This document shows, piece by piece, positions 28,874-38,577 of a stretch of 64,000 bases of DNA. Under the pieces are notes generated by a model. That model had not been told where the DNA came from. It was given only the letters and a program-made list of their open reading frames with translations, and did no database searches. Position numbers and translations under genes: made by a program. How positions within the stretch are numbered: the stretch's first letter is position 1; each line of letters begins with the position of its first letter. This DNA is from an uncultured Paracoccaceae bacterium (GTDB lineage Bacteria > Pseudomonadota > Alphaproteobacteria > Rhodobacterales > Rhodobacteraceae), in NCBI GenBank assembly GCA_937864535.1, contig CALMJS010000015.1:124001-188000 (forward strand), in the 5' to 3' direction.

Positions 28874-30310
28874 TGCGAGGTCGTCCAACGCGATATCGAT
28901 GTCGCTGGCGTTTGTTGAACGCGGATGGGGAACAATCTCGATCAGGCGCAGGTCGGTCTGTCCTGTGTTGATCAACTGATAGGTCTGGCCTTGGGAAATC
29001 GACACGACACTCTTGGGCGCAATGATCTGCACCGCGGCGTCGATCATCACTTCGCCGCTGCCAGAGATCACGACCCATGTCGTATCGGCGCCCTGTAGTT
29101 GCCTCTCCGGGAGGGTCGCGCCAACCGGCACATTGATCCATTTCAGGCTCGCGTCCGGAGCCGAGTAAATGGTGTCTGTCTGCCCCGTGGGGATGCCGGT
29201 CATGAGCGGCGTCGTCTTGAGGGCCAGCGACTGCAAAGCAGACGGCACCTGATGCAGGGATTGAAGGTCCGTAACCAAGAGCGCATCGTCGGTTGCGACC
29301 ACGGCAATGGACTCCAGCCCGACAGCGACCACCTCGATTTGCTGGTTGTCGTTGATGACCAAAGACTCGGCACAATTGATCGCGACAGCACGTCCGCTGA
29401 TATGCGATCCGCTGTCGTCCTTTGGCGCGTCCTGCAAAAAATCGTTCCAGGTGGATTTTGATTTCTGCGCGAATTTGCAGGGTACGACATAGCCCTGTTC
29501 GTGCTCGAGGATACTGCGCCGGAAATCCTCTTGGCCGATCTGGTCCAGTGAAACCGCGGGCGTGAAGAGGGCGTCGTTTCTTTGACCCTCGCGAATGGCG
29601 CGACGCACCTGCGCCCGGATCGAGGCCGCGTGTTTGCCATAGGAGGCACGCATGGTCTTGACCGAACAGAGCATGATATCGGCCGCGCAGAGATACCGAT
29701 TGGTGCCGATCATGTGGTCGATCGCGACGGCCTCTGGATCGAACGCCATATGTGCGATCGGCTGCGGCGAGGTCGAGGCCGCATTCCCCTGTGCCATCTC
29801 GATATGGACGAGGTTGGGGCGGATTGGGCTGCTGGCAACGCCGAACATAACGAGGTGGCCGTGTCTCGCCAGAGGCGTTGCCGTCCGTAATGCATGGATC
29901 AGATCGTCAGTGTCATAGGTCCAATGATCGGCGAGGCAAATCAGCATCAACTGCTCGGGATCGAACTGCGCCAGATATTCGACGCCCGCGCAGACCGATA
30001 TCGCTGTGCCTGCAGGGGCCGGGGTCTCGATGATCAGCCCCGCACCCAGTCCGAGTTCGGCCAGTTGCTCTTGGACCGGAGTGCTGTCGGTCGAGGAGGT
30101 CACGAGGATCGGGGCCGCAAGGCCGGCGTCATGGAATGTCTGGGCAAGGGTAGCCAGATGGCTCTTTTGGGTGTCGGTCCGCGCCAGCAGAGTCTCGCAG
30201 CTTCGGCGCGCACGGGGCCACAGGAACCTGTCATCCTGACCGCAAAGGATCAGCGGCAGGATGTCGTGAGATGGCTTGATGTCAGCATCTTTGGGTTGAT
30301 CTTGAGGCAT
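28859..30310 (-). CDS. Mannose-1-phosphate guanylyltransferase/mannose-6-phosphate isomerase-like protein with degenerate catalytic motifs
   Basis: Overall family pattern retained (LILCGQDDRFLWPRARR; LICLADHW; C-terminal cupin-like VISGSGEVMID..YQLINTGQTDLRLIEI) but GGxGTRLWPLSR, EKP and WNSG motifs not conserved. Confidence 0.65.
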   Translation of the reverse strand: MPQDQPKDADIKPSHDILPLILCGQDDRFLWPRARRSCETLLARTDTQKSHLATLAQTFHDAGLAAPILVTSSTDSTPVQEQLAELGLGAGLIIETPAPAGTAISVCAGVEYLAQFDPEQLMLICLADHWTYDTDDLIHALRTATPLARHGHLVMFGVASSPIRPNLVHIEMAQGNAASTSPQPIAHMAFDPEAVAIDHMIGTNRYLCAADIMLCSVKTMRASYGKHAASIRAQVRRAIREGQRNDALFTPAVSLDQIGQEDFRRSILEHEQGYVVPCKFAQKSKSTWNDFLQDAPKDDSGSHISGRAVAINCAESLVINDNQQIEVVAVGLESIAVVATDDALLVTDLQSLHQVPSALQSLALKTTPLMTGIPTGQTDTIYSAPDASLKWINVPVGATLPERQLQGADTTWVVISGSGEVMIDAAVQIIAPKSVVSISQGQTYQLINTGQTDLRLIEIVPHPRSTNASDIDIALDDLALTRS

Positions 30311-30659
30311 GACTACAAATCCAAATGTTGTATTGCTGTATCTCCCACGCTCGAGATATAGAGGGGGCCATAAAAATGTCGATAATTCAAAGGCATAGAT
30401 TCGGTGTCCGAATCGAGTCGGCCCTAGGGTCTGGGTTGATCCTGCGCCGGCCTCGCGCTCATAGGTTGTGATCGCTGCTGTTATCTCGATGGCATATTGT
30501 GCATATCCGAAGGAATAAATTTACACCCGTAAATGTCGCAAATGGCGATAATTATGATCCTAGAGGATGGCCTAAAATGCCTTCTGAGAACCCGAAAAAA
30601 CGCGCTTAAACCGTCATAATGAAACTGTAAGCGAAAGTTTAGGTCATAGGTGGTGGGAG

Positions 30660-31591
30660 ATGGGCATGAACTCGATAGCCTCGTTCAACTTTGATAGCGC
30701 GAAAGCACCCTCCCTTATGGACCGCAAAGTCGCCGATATCATCGTCGGTGAAACGCCGGTCATGCAGCAGGTCAAGTCCAACATCGCGCTGATCGGGCAG
30801 TCCGACGCGCCTGTACTGATCCAGGGCGAAACCGGAACCGGCAAGGAATTGGTGGCCCAGGCCCTGCATGCGGTGTCAGGCCGATCGGGCGAACTGGTGG
30901 CCGTGAACTGCGCTGCGATCCCTGCGGATCTGTTGGAGTCCGAACTGTTCGGTCACGAAAAAGGTGCCTTTACCGGCGCCGAGACCCGCAAGATCGGTCG
31001 TTTTGAACAGGCCCATGGCGGCACCCTGTTTCTCGATGAAATCGGGGATATGCCTGCCACGCTGCAGGCAAAATTGCTGCGCGTTCTGGAAACCCGCAAG
31101 GTGCGGCGCATCGGGGCAGCCCAAGAAACCGAGGTGGATTTCCGGCTGGTGACGGCGACCCACCGCAATCTGACCACCGGCGAGGTCGAATTTCGCGAAG
31201 ATCTGTATTTCCGTGTCGCGGTATTTCAGATTTCGCTGCCCAAGCTGGCCCAGCGGGTCAGTGATATTCCGCTGATTTTGGACCGCATGCTGCGTCAGGC
31301 GCAGGCCAAGGACCCGCGGTTGGTCCTACCGCATTTTGATCAGTCCGCCATTCGCGCGCTCTGCGCCCATCCGAGGCGCAGGGGCTACCGAATGCCGGTG
31401 CGTTCAGAACCATGGCCGTCGAGGCGGATAATCTCGATATGCGTCGGTATCTGCGCGATATCGAAGTGGCCCTGATCGAGGCCGCACTGGATCGCACCGA
31501 AGGCTGTGTATCGCGTGCGGCGGACAATCTGCGCCTGCGCCGGACGACCCTGATTGAAAAGATGAAAAAATACGGGATCAACCGCGAATAA
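30660..31591 (+). pseudogene. fleQ: FleQ-like sigma54 enhancer-binding protein disrupted by frameshifting internal deletion
   Basis: AAA+ domain GETGTGKE, GAFTGA, GGTLFLDEIGD intact; frame goes off after IRALCAHP; Fis-type HTH (CVSRAADNLRLRRTTLIEKMKKYGINRE*) lies in another frame ending at 31591; WPGNVREL segment absent. Confidence 0.8.
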
Positions 31592-31600
31592 TCCGTTGCT

Positions 31601-31651
31601 CCAAAGCAAATGATCATGGCGGCATCGAACACGGTGCCGCCATTGCTTTGG
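31601..31651. terminator. Large hairpin between convergent fleQ-like gene and fliD
   Basis: CCAAAGCA..ATGGCGGCA / TGCCGCCAT TGCTTTGG inverted repeat; no clear U tract. Confidence 0.55.
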
Positions 31652-31654
31652 GCG

Positions 31655-33286
31655 TTAGTCGCTGTTCCAGCTGGCCACGAGGTTTTCCAGATAGGTTCCG
31701 GTGGCCTTGAGCGCGGAAATCGCCTGCTCCATCGCGGCGAACCGTTTGAGATAGCGGGTCTCCAGATCGGCGGCTTTTTCCTCGGCCACCGTCATCAGGG
31801 CGTCCTGCTCTTCCATCAGGTTGGTAAAGTAGAGCTCGCGCTTGTCCAGCGTGCCATTGGTCTGCAGAGCGTCATTCAGTGCCAGCCGCAGGGTCGATAC
31901 CATACTGCGGCCATAGCTGACGCTGCCGCTGACGGCCGAGGTGCCCGTGCTGATCACCGCGCCTGCCATATCGCCGCTGATCGCGACAAACCGCATTTTG
32001 TTGCCGTCCAGGACGGTTGCGAACAGGGACGAGTTGCCCAGAGTGGCGGTCCCGGCAACAGGATCAAAGCTGAAATCGTAGCTGCCGGATTTGGTGCTGT
32101 TGTTGGCTTTGCCGGTGACTGTCAGATCGGACGATCCCGACCTGAAGGTATCGGAAAAGACCTGATCGAAGGCCTCTGGGTCCTTTTCAAAGGACCGCTC
32201 GAACAGGGCCTTGTTCAGGTAGATGCTGCCATCGCGAGAGGTCGCGATCCCGAGATCGGACAGGTGGATCGGTTTGTCGCGATGGCCGGTGAGCGGCTGT
32301 TTCAGGATAGAGGTGAACTGATCCAGCAATTGACGCGCTGTACGGTCCCCATAGAGATCGCCCGCGTCGCTGTCTTCGGTGCCATAGGCGATCATGCCCC
32401 GCAGGGTCGACAGGGTCGTATTGACCTGACTGACAAAGGTGTCCAGCACCTCAAGCGCCAGATCGGCATCGCGTGACACGGACACGGCGGTGGCATATTC
32501 CGTCGTGCCGTTCAGTGTCAGCGTCAGCCCGTCGATGACGTCATCGATCACATTGGTCGGACGAAACACGGTCACCCCGTCAACGGTCAGCATCGCATCG
32601 GTGGCGGCCTGCACCTGAACCGTCGCATTGGTGGCGGTGTTGTCAAACGTAGTCATCAACCCCGTCGCGGCGGGATCGACGCTCATGCGCAGGGCGCGGC
32701 CGGCTCCCTCTTCGCTGACCACACCCAGCGTATAGGTGCCGTCCCCGCGGTCCAGAACCCGCGCCGTCACGCCGTCCAGTGACGACAGCGCCTCGGCCAG
32801 TTCCTGTAGCGTTGCGCCCGCGCCGATGGTGATCGAACTGCCGGGGTAATTCGGGTTCGCGGCAAAATTCGTGTCATCGGTCCAAACGCCGAATTCGATC
32901 GTCAGATCGCCGGTGCCGATGACGTCCTCCGGGCTGGTAAAGCCGGTGAATTCCAACACCTGACGTTTGGCGATTTCGATGACATCGACCGAACTCGTCG
33001 TTTCGGAGACAGCCGCCCGGTCGCTGACAGTGACAGTCACGGCGCTGCTGCCCGATTGCGCGGCCAGAACCGATGTGCCTTCCAGATACCCCAGCGCGCC
33101 CTCGAAATCCTCAAAGGCGGCGCGCAATTTGCCATAAGCCGAGATCGCGACCTCGGCTTCGGCCTTGCGACGGTTCGCGGCAGCGATTTTTGGCGCGGAC
33201 TCGGCCTGCGCGATGCTGCTGGCCAGTTCGGTCAGATTCAGACCAGAGCCGTTTTTGTTCAGGGTGCTGATGTAGTCGACTGCCAT
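31655..33286 (-). CDS. fliD: Flagellar filament cap protein FliD
   Basis: N-terminal DYISTLNKNGSGLNLTELASSIAQAESAPKIA; FliD-like C-terminus; flagellar context. Confidence 0.88.
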   Translation of the reverse strand: MAVDYISTLNKNGSGLNLTELASSIAQAESAPKIAAANRRKAEAEVAISAYGKLRAAFEDFEGALGYLEGTSVLAAQSGSSAVTVTVSDRAAVSETTSSVDVIEIAKRQVLEFTGFTSPEDVIGTGDLTIEFGVWTDDTNFAANPNYPGSSITIGAGATLQELAEALSSLDGVTARVLDRGDGTYTLGVVSEEGAGRALRMSVDPAATGLMTTFDNTATNATVQVQAATDAMLTVDGVTVFRPTNVIDDVIDGLTLTLNGTTEYATAVSVSRDADLALEVLDTFVSQVNTTLSTLRGMIAYGTEDSDAGDLYGDRTARQLLDQFTSILKQPLTGHRDKPIHLSDLGIATSRDGSIYLNKALFERSFEKDPEAFDQVFSDTFRSGSSDLTVTGKANNSTKSGSYDFSFDPVAGTATLGNSSLFATVLDGNKMRFVAISGDMAGAVISTGTSAVSGSVSYGRSMVSTLRLALNDALQTNGTLDKRELYFTNLMEEQDALMTVAEEKAADLETRYLKRFAAMEQAISALKATGTYLENLVASWNSD

Positions 33287-33298
33287 GATGGTGATCCT

Positions 33299-34468
33299 TT
33301 AGAAGTCGATCTCGATTTCGATACGCCGGTTCTGCTCGCGGCCCTCGGCGGTCGCGTTATCCGCTATGGGTTCGCTTTCGCCCTTGGAGGTGGCGGTCAT
33401 CCGCGATGGGTCGATCAATCCGGTCGCCCCCAATTCGCGGACCACCGCCGAGGCGCGGCCTGCGGCCAGCCCCCAGTTGTCGGTGAATTGTCCGCCTGAC
33501 AATGGAACGTTGTCGGTGTGGCCTGTCACGGTGATGGTGCCCTCGCTGCCCGCCGAAGCCAGTGCAAGTCCGGCCATGATTTCCCGCGCAGCGCCAGTCA
33601 GATCGGCTGACCCGGACCCAAAGGCCCCGCCAGAGCCGACGGTGACGAAAACCTTGCCGTCGCGGCGTTCGATTTCGACCAGACCCTGATCGATCTGCTG
33701 TTGCAGGACGACCTCCAGCTTGGCCTCTGCCAGCCCGGCGCGGCGCTCTGCAGCGGCAGCATCGCCAGACCCCTCGCCTTCGGCGGCACCGGTGTCGGGG
33801 GCTTCGGTTTGACCGCCGCCGCCCATGGCATCCGCCATATCGCCCAAGCTCTCGGTCAGGCCGGACAGTTTGACATCCTCGCCGGTCGCGCCGGCCGTTT
33901 CCATGGCGTCCGCGACCTGCTGCAATTGCTCGGCCAGCTTCTCCATGGTCTGATCGGAACTGCCTTCGGGGAATTGCACCTCGATCTGGTCGCCGTCCAC
34001 TTTGACGTCGACGCCGGTTCCTTCCAGCTCCTGCTTCATCTTGTCAGCCATTTCCTGTTTCTTGGGATCTGGCTGGGTTTCATCCTCGGTCGTGTCCTTG
34101 GGTTCCGTGGTATCGACGTCCTCCAGATCGCGGTTGGTCGTTTGCTGGGTCATCTCTTGGGTGACCGAGGGCGACGGCGACGGAGAAAAGCTCTGTTCGA
34201 TGACGGTCGTGCCCTCGGGCATTTCCATCACCGGCACCAGACGCTGCACGCCAAAGGCCTCTCGCAGAGAGCCGGCGATCATTTTAAAGCGCGGCTGGTT
34301 GAATTCGGCAAATGACAGGATGAGAACGAAGAACGCCATCAGCAGCGTCGCCATGTCGGCAAAGGTCGCCATCCACGCGGGCGCACCGACAGGCGGGCAC
34401 TTTGGGCAATCCTGGTTGTCTTCTTCCTCGGGCGGAGGAGGGGGCGGAACGACCTTGAGCTTTGCCAT
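33299..34468 (-). CDS. motB: Flagellar stator protein MotB (PomB-like)
   Basis: PAWMATFADMATLLMAFFVLILSFAEF TM helix with conserved Asp; OmpA-like ITVTGHTDNVPLSGG..NWGLAAGRASAVVREL. Confidence 0.93.
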   Translation of the reverse strand: MAKLKVVPPPPPPEEEDNQDCPKCPPVGAPAWMATFADMATLLMAFFVLILSFAEFNQPRFKMIAGSLREAFGVQRLVPVMEMPEGTTVIEQSFSPSPSPSVTQEMTQQTTNRDLEDVDTTEPKDTTEDETQPDPKKQEMADKMKQELEGTGVDVKVDGDQIEVQFPEGSSDQTMEKLAEQLQQVADAMETAGATGEDVKLSGLTESLGDMADAMGGGGQTEAPDTGAAEGEGSGDAAAAERRAGLAEAKLEVVLQQQIDQGLVEIERRDGKVFVTVGSGGAFGSGSADLTGAAREIMAGLALASAGSEGTITVTGHTDNVPLSGGQFTDNWGLAAGRASAVVRELGATGLIDPSRMTATSKGESEPIADNATAEGREQNRRIEIEIDF

Positions 34469-34471
34469 GGG

Positions 34472-35236
34472 TTATGCCGCCTCGGCCATCTTGGCCTGTT
34501 CTTTCGGGCTCAGTGCTGCCGAGAGCTGATCCTGGATATTGCGGCCACTTTCGCCCTTGGCGATGCCGCGCAGCCCTTCGATGACCAATTCGCGATAGAC
34601 AACCTCGTCCGCCGAATAGCCTTCGAGTTTGGCGAGCATCGGCATGAACATCACGTTGGCCATGAACGCCCCGTAGAGCGTCGTCAGCAGCGCCACGGCC
34701 ATTGCGGGGCCGATCGCTTTAGGGTCAGACATGTTCCCCAGCATGAGCACCAGACCGATCAGGGTCCCGATCATGCCCATGGCGGGGCCGATATCGATCC
34801 ATGCCTTGATCGCCCCGTGGTTCCCGGCATGGCGCCGCTTCATCGCCTCGATCTCTTGCTTGAGCTGCTTGACCAGCTTGGCCTCGTCGGCGCCGTCGAC
34901 CAGCATTTGCAAGCCTTTTTCAAAGAACTTGTCGGTGACCGTCTGACCTTCGAGGGCCATCATCCCGTCCTTGCGGGCGAGGTTGGACAGTTCGACCATC
35001 TTTTCGATCAGTGCTTCGGTTTTGAAGACCGAGGGTTTGAACGCCTTGGCCATCGCGCCAAAGCTGGCGAGAAAGGTTCCCATCGGGTTCAGATACATGA
35101 CCGCAAAGAACGACCCGCCGAACACAATCAGGATCGAGGGCACGTCGATAAACGGCCCGACTCCGCCGCCGGCGACCATCGAACCGACGATCATGCCGAC
35201 CGCGCCGATAAATCCGATCAGTGATGCGATATCCAT
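34472..35236 (-). CDS. motA: Flagellar stator protein MotA (PomA-like)
   Basis: GPAMGMIGTLIGLVLMLGNMSDPKAIGPAMAVALLTTLYGAFMANVMFMP. Confidence 0.95.
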   Translation of the reverse strand: MDIASLIGFIGAVGMIVGSMVAGGGVGPFIDVPSILIVFGGSFFAVMYLNPMGTFLASFGAMAKAFKPSVFKTEALIEKMVELSNLARKDGMMALEGQTVTDKFFEKGLQMLVDGADEAKLVKQLKQEIEAMKRRHAGNHGAIKAWIDIGPAMGMIGTLIGLVLMLGNMSDPKAIGPAMAVALLTTLYGAFMANVMFMPMLAKLEGYSADEVVYRELVIEGLRGIAKGESGRNIQDQLSAALSPKEQAKMAEAA

Positions 35237-35282
35237 AACAGGCTCCGTGTTAGGCGTCTGCGAACCCTAACGGCAGCCCCGC

Positions 35283-35298
35283 TGCAAATTTCAGTCCA
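35283..35298 (-). promoter_or_regulatory. Sigma54 -24/-12 promoter (TGGACTG-AAAT-TTGCA) for motA-motB-fliD
   Basis: Reverse-strand GG-N10-GC element 47 bp upstream of motA. Confidence 0.7.
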
Positions 35299-35407
35299 AG
35301 CGCCCAAACGTATCTACGGATCGTGAACTTATCGCGCCTCGCCTACGCGCGTGCGTATTCGGAAGAGCAAGAAAATAAGGGAAAAACGGGAATCTTTTCG
35401 ATCTCGC

Positions 35408-35433
35408 TAAACATTTTTCTGAGAGGCCGTTGA
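35408..35433 (+). promoter_or_regulatory. Sigma28-like promoter (TAAA-N14-GCCGTTGA) for fliC
   Basis: Close to TAAA-N15-GCCGATAA consensus, 59 bp upstream of fliC start. Confidence 0.5.
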
Positions 35434-35492
35434 GGATTGCAAGCGCCACGACGGCGCGTTCAGATCAAACCGCCAACCCCCAGGAGGCACCA

Positions 35493-37064
35493 ATGACCAC
35501 TATTAACACCAACATCGGCGCCCTTAACGCTCAGGCCAACATGTCCCGCGTTAATGACGAATTCAACACCGCGATGACCCGCCTGTCGACCGGTCTGCGC
35601 GTCAACGCCGCCAAGGACGATGCCGCCGGTATGGCGATCGGTGAAAAGATGACCGCACAGGTCATGGGTCTGAACCAGGCGATCCGTAACGCCTCGGACG
35701 GCAAGAATCTGGTGGACACCACCGAAGGTGCGCACGTCGAAGTTTCGAACATGCTGCAGCGTCTGCGCGAACTCGCTGTCCAGTCTGCGAACGACACCAA
35801 CACCGCCTCGGATCGTGGCTCGCTGATGTCGGAAGCCAAGCAGCTGATCTCGGAAGTCAACCGCGTTGCCGAAACCACCACCTTCAACGGCATGAACATT
35901 CTGGACGGCACCTTCAAGGGCAAGCAGTTGCAGATCGGCGCCGACAGCGGCACCACGATGGAAATCAACGTCGACAGCGCCAAGGCCACCGACATTGGTG
36001 CCCACACCGTGACGACCGAAGCCGACATTGCCGACTTTGACTCGGAAACCATCACCATCTCTGGTCACGCCGGTTCGGAAAACGTGACGACCGCTGCCGG
36101 TGACTCGGCCAAGGAAATCGCTGCCCGCATCAACGAAGTGACCGCCTCGACCGGCGTTTCGGCGAGCGCCTCGACCAGGGCCGTTCTGGAAGGCCCGCAG
36201 GCCTCTTCGGCTGATGTCGCCTCGACCGTCCAGTTCTCGATCAACGGTGTGTCGACCAAGGCGGTTGCCGTTCCGGCCACTGATCCGAACGGTGGCGAAC
36301 GCCTCGCCTCGCTGCGTGACGCGATCAACGACATTTCGTCCCAGACCGGCGTTACCGCTACGATCAACGACGATGGCAACATCGAGCTGACCGACACCGA
36401 TGGCGACGACATCGCGATCACCAACTTCTCGTCTTCGGCAGCTTCGTCGTCGATGACCATCACCACCGGCGACGGTGCAGCCACTGACGACCTCGACTCC
36501 TCGACCACCTCGGTCACGATGAAGGGTCAGGTAGAAATGTCCTCGACCAAGACCTTCTCGGTCGCAACCGACTTTGACACTTCGTCTGTGACGGCTGCAT
36601 CTACCAGTGCTCTGGCTGCGTTCACCGCCGGTTCGGGCGACACCTCGATGTTCGACGTTGATGATACCGCCGGTGCGCAGGCTGCCGAAGCTGCTGGCAC
36701 CGCCTCGGCAACGGGTACGATCTCGACCAACAACGCGTCGTCGCTGGACGCTGTGTCGGACATCGACCTGACCACGGCAGAAGGTGCGAACGCCGCGATC
36801 AAGGTGATCGACTCCGCTCTGTCCAAGATCTCGGATACCCGCGCTGACCTCGGTGCTGTGTCCAACCGTCTTGACTCGGTCGTGTCGAACCTGACCAACA
36901 TTTCGACCTCGGTTCAGGCCGCCAAGTCGCAGGTGATGGACGCTGACTTTGCTCAGGAATCGACCAACCTCGCACGTGGCCAGATCCTGTCGCAGGCCGC
37001 AACTGCGATGCTGGCTCAGGCGAACTCGTCCAAGCAGGGCGTGCTGCAGCTGCTCCGCGGCTAA
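35493..37064 (+). CDS. fliC: Flagellin
   Basis: [50 protein letters not shown] and [18 protein letters not shown] termini; Ser/Thr-rich central region. Confidence 0.97.
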   Translation: MTTINTNIGALNAQANMSRVNDEFNTAMTRLSTGLRVNAAKDDAAGMAIGEKMTAQVMGLNQAIRNASDGKNLVDTTEGAHVEVSNMLQRLRELAVQSANDTNTASDRGSLMSEAKQLISEVNRVAETTTFNGMNILDGTFKGKQLQIGADSGTTMEINVDSAKATDIGAHTVTTEADIADFDSETITISGHAGSENVTTAAGDSAKEIAARINEVTASTGVSASASTRAVLEGPQASSADVASTVQFSINGVSTKAVAVPATDPNGGERLASLRDAINDISSQTGVTATINDDGNIELTDTDGDDIAITNFSSSAASSSMTITTGDGAATDDLDSSTTSVTMKGQVEMSSTKTFSVATDFDTSSVTAASTSALAAFTAGSGDTSMFDVDDTAGAQAAEAAGTASATGTISTNNASSLDAVSDIDLTTAEGANAAIKVIDSALSKISDTRADLGAVSNRLDSVVSNLTNISTSVQAAKSQVMDADFAQESTNLARGQILSQAATAMLAQANSSKQGVLQLLRG

Positions 37065-37091
37065 CGTCGAGAAACCGACATTATCCAAAAG

Positions 37092-37130
37092 TATCCCCGC
37101 CACTCCTTTTGGCGGGGATATTTTGTTTTA
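37092..37130 (+). terminator. Rho-independent terminator after fliC
   Basis: atccccgcc-actcctttt-ggcggggat followed by attttgtttt. Confidence 0.88.
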
Positions 37131-37251
37131 AAACGATATTTTTGCCGTACGCCTCTTTTCTGACACGAGGATTCCGACAGTTTAGGCCTGTCAAATAGAA
37201 AATTTCACAGAATCGGCGCGGTGGGACAATTTCGGTCCAAGGAGACCCGCC

Positions 37252-38577
37252 ATGTACCTTTCAACGTCCCAGATCGTTAGTCAGAAACAATCGCTAGTTG
37301 TCACTGCGCAGTTGCAGCAGGCGATCCATTTGTTGCAGCTGTCGAACCAGGACTTGGCCCGCTTTATCGAAGAGCAGTCCGAAGAAAACCCCTTTGTCGA
37401 ACTCCGCGTCAAAACTCAGACGGCGCCTTTGCCGATCGCCCCGCGCGGCGGCAGCGATACAGATTGGGACCGGATTGGCAATCTGGCGGCGGACCCGGGT
37501 CCGTCTCTCTATGCCCATGCCACGGCCGAAGTGGATCGGCTGGGACTGTCGCTTGTGGACCGTCAACGGGCCGAGGCGTTTCTGGATGCTCTCGAGCCGT
37601 CGGGCTGGCTCGGCCAGTCTCTGGAGATGATCGCGCTCAACGGCGCGATGACCGTGACCGAGGCCGAACATTTGTTGACGGTTCTGCAAACCGTTGAACC
37701 GGCGGGACTTTTTGCGCGCAATCTGGCGGAATGCCTGCGGCTTCAGGCCGCTGAACAGGGTATTTTGAGCCCGGTCTTCTCCGCCGTGTTGAACAACCTG
37801 CCCAAGCTCGCCTCTGCCGATCTCAAGGGGTTGGCCCGCGTCTGTGCCTGCGAGTTGGACGAACTGCGCGCCGTCCTGCGCCAGTTGCGCGGCCTCAATC
37901 CCAAGCCCGGCGCGGTCTTTGACGGCCCGGTGTCGGCAGTGCGCCCGCCCGATCTGATCGTCACCCGTGGCGAAGACGGCTGGAAGGTCGACCTGAACCG
38001 GTCCACCTTGCCGTCCGTACATGTACGCCCCGGCGAGGCGGCCCGCAGCGTCAGCCGGACCGCCGAAGGCAAGGTCTGGGCAGAAGAGCGCGTCAACGTC
38101 GCCCGCTGGCTGCAGCGCGCGGTCGAGCATCGCAATATGACCACGCTCAAGGTTGGTGCCGAAGTGGTCAAGCGTCAGGCTGAATTTCTGGAGCATGGCC
38201 CTGCGCATCTGCGCCCGATGATCCTGCGCGAAGTGGCCGATGCCATCGGCGTGCACGAGAGCACCGTGAGCCGCGTGACGCAGGGGATGTTGATCCAGAC
38301 GCCGCAGGGAACGCTGCCGCTCAAGACATTTTTCAATGCCGCTCTCGGTCCGCGCGGTGATAGCGCCGGTAGCGCCGCCGCTGTCCGTCACCGGATCAAG
38401 CAGCTGGTCGCCAACGAAAACCCCGAGTGCCCGCTGTCCGATGACACGATCGTTGAAATCTTGGGGAAAGACGGCATCGAACTGGCGCGCCGGACCGTCG
38501 CGAAATATCGCGATATGCTGAATATCCCCAGCTCGGTCCAGCGTCGTCGTCAGGCCGTGGTATCCGGCGCGGTCTGA
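37252..38577 (+). CDS. rpoN: RNA polymerase sigma54 factor RpoN (flagellar paralog candidate)
   Basis: Glutamine-rich N-term QLQQAIHLLQLSNQDLARFIEEQSEENPF; VHESTVSRVTQGM; RpoN box ARRTVAKYRDMLNIPSS. Confidence 0.95.
   Translation: MYLSTSQIVSQKQSLVVTAQLQQAIHLLQLSNQDLARFIEEQSEENPFVELRVKTQTAPLPIAPRGGSDTDWDRIGNLAADPGPSLYAHATAEVDRLGLSLVDRQRAEAFLDALEPSGWLGQSLEMIALNGAMTVTEAEHLLTVLQTVEPAGLFARNLAECLRLQAAEQGILSPVFSAVLNNLPKLASADLKGLARVCACELDELRAVLRQLRGLNPKPGAVFDGPVSAVRPPDLIVTRGEDGWKVDLNRSTLPSVHVRPGEAARSVSRTAEGKVWAEERVNVARWLQRAVEHRNMTTLKVGAEVVKRQAEFLEHGPAHLRPMILREVADAIGVHESTVSRVTQGMLIQTPQGTLPLKTFFNAALGPRGDSAGSAAAVRHRIKQLVANENPECPLSDDTIVEILGKDGIELARRTVAKYRDMLNIPSSVQRRRQAVVSGAV

Noticed and set aside
35460-37103. 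547-aa antisense ORF opposite fliC
   Set aside because: Gly/Arg/Val-rich mirror of flagellin.
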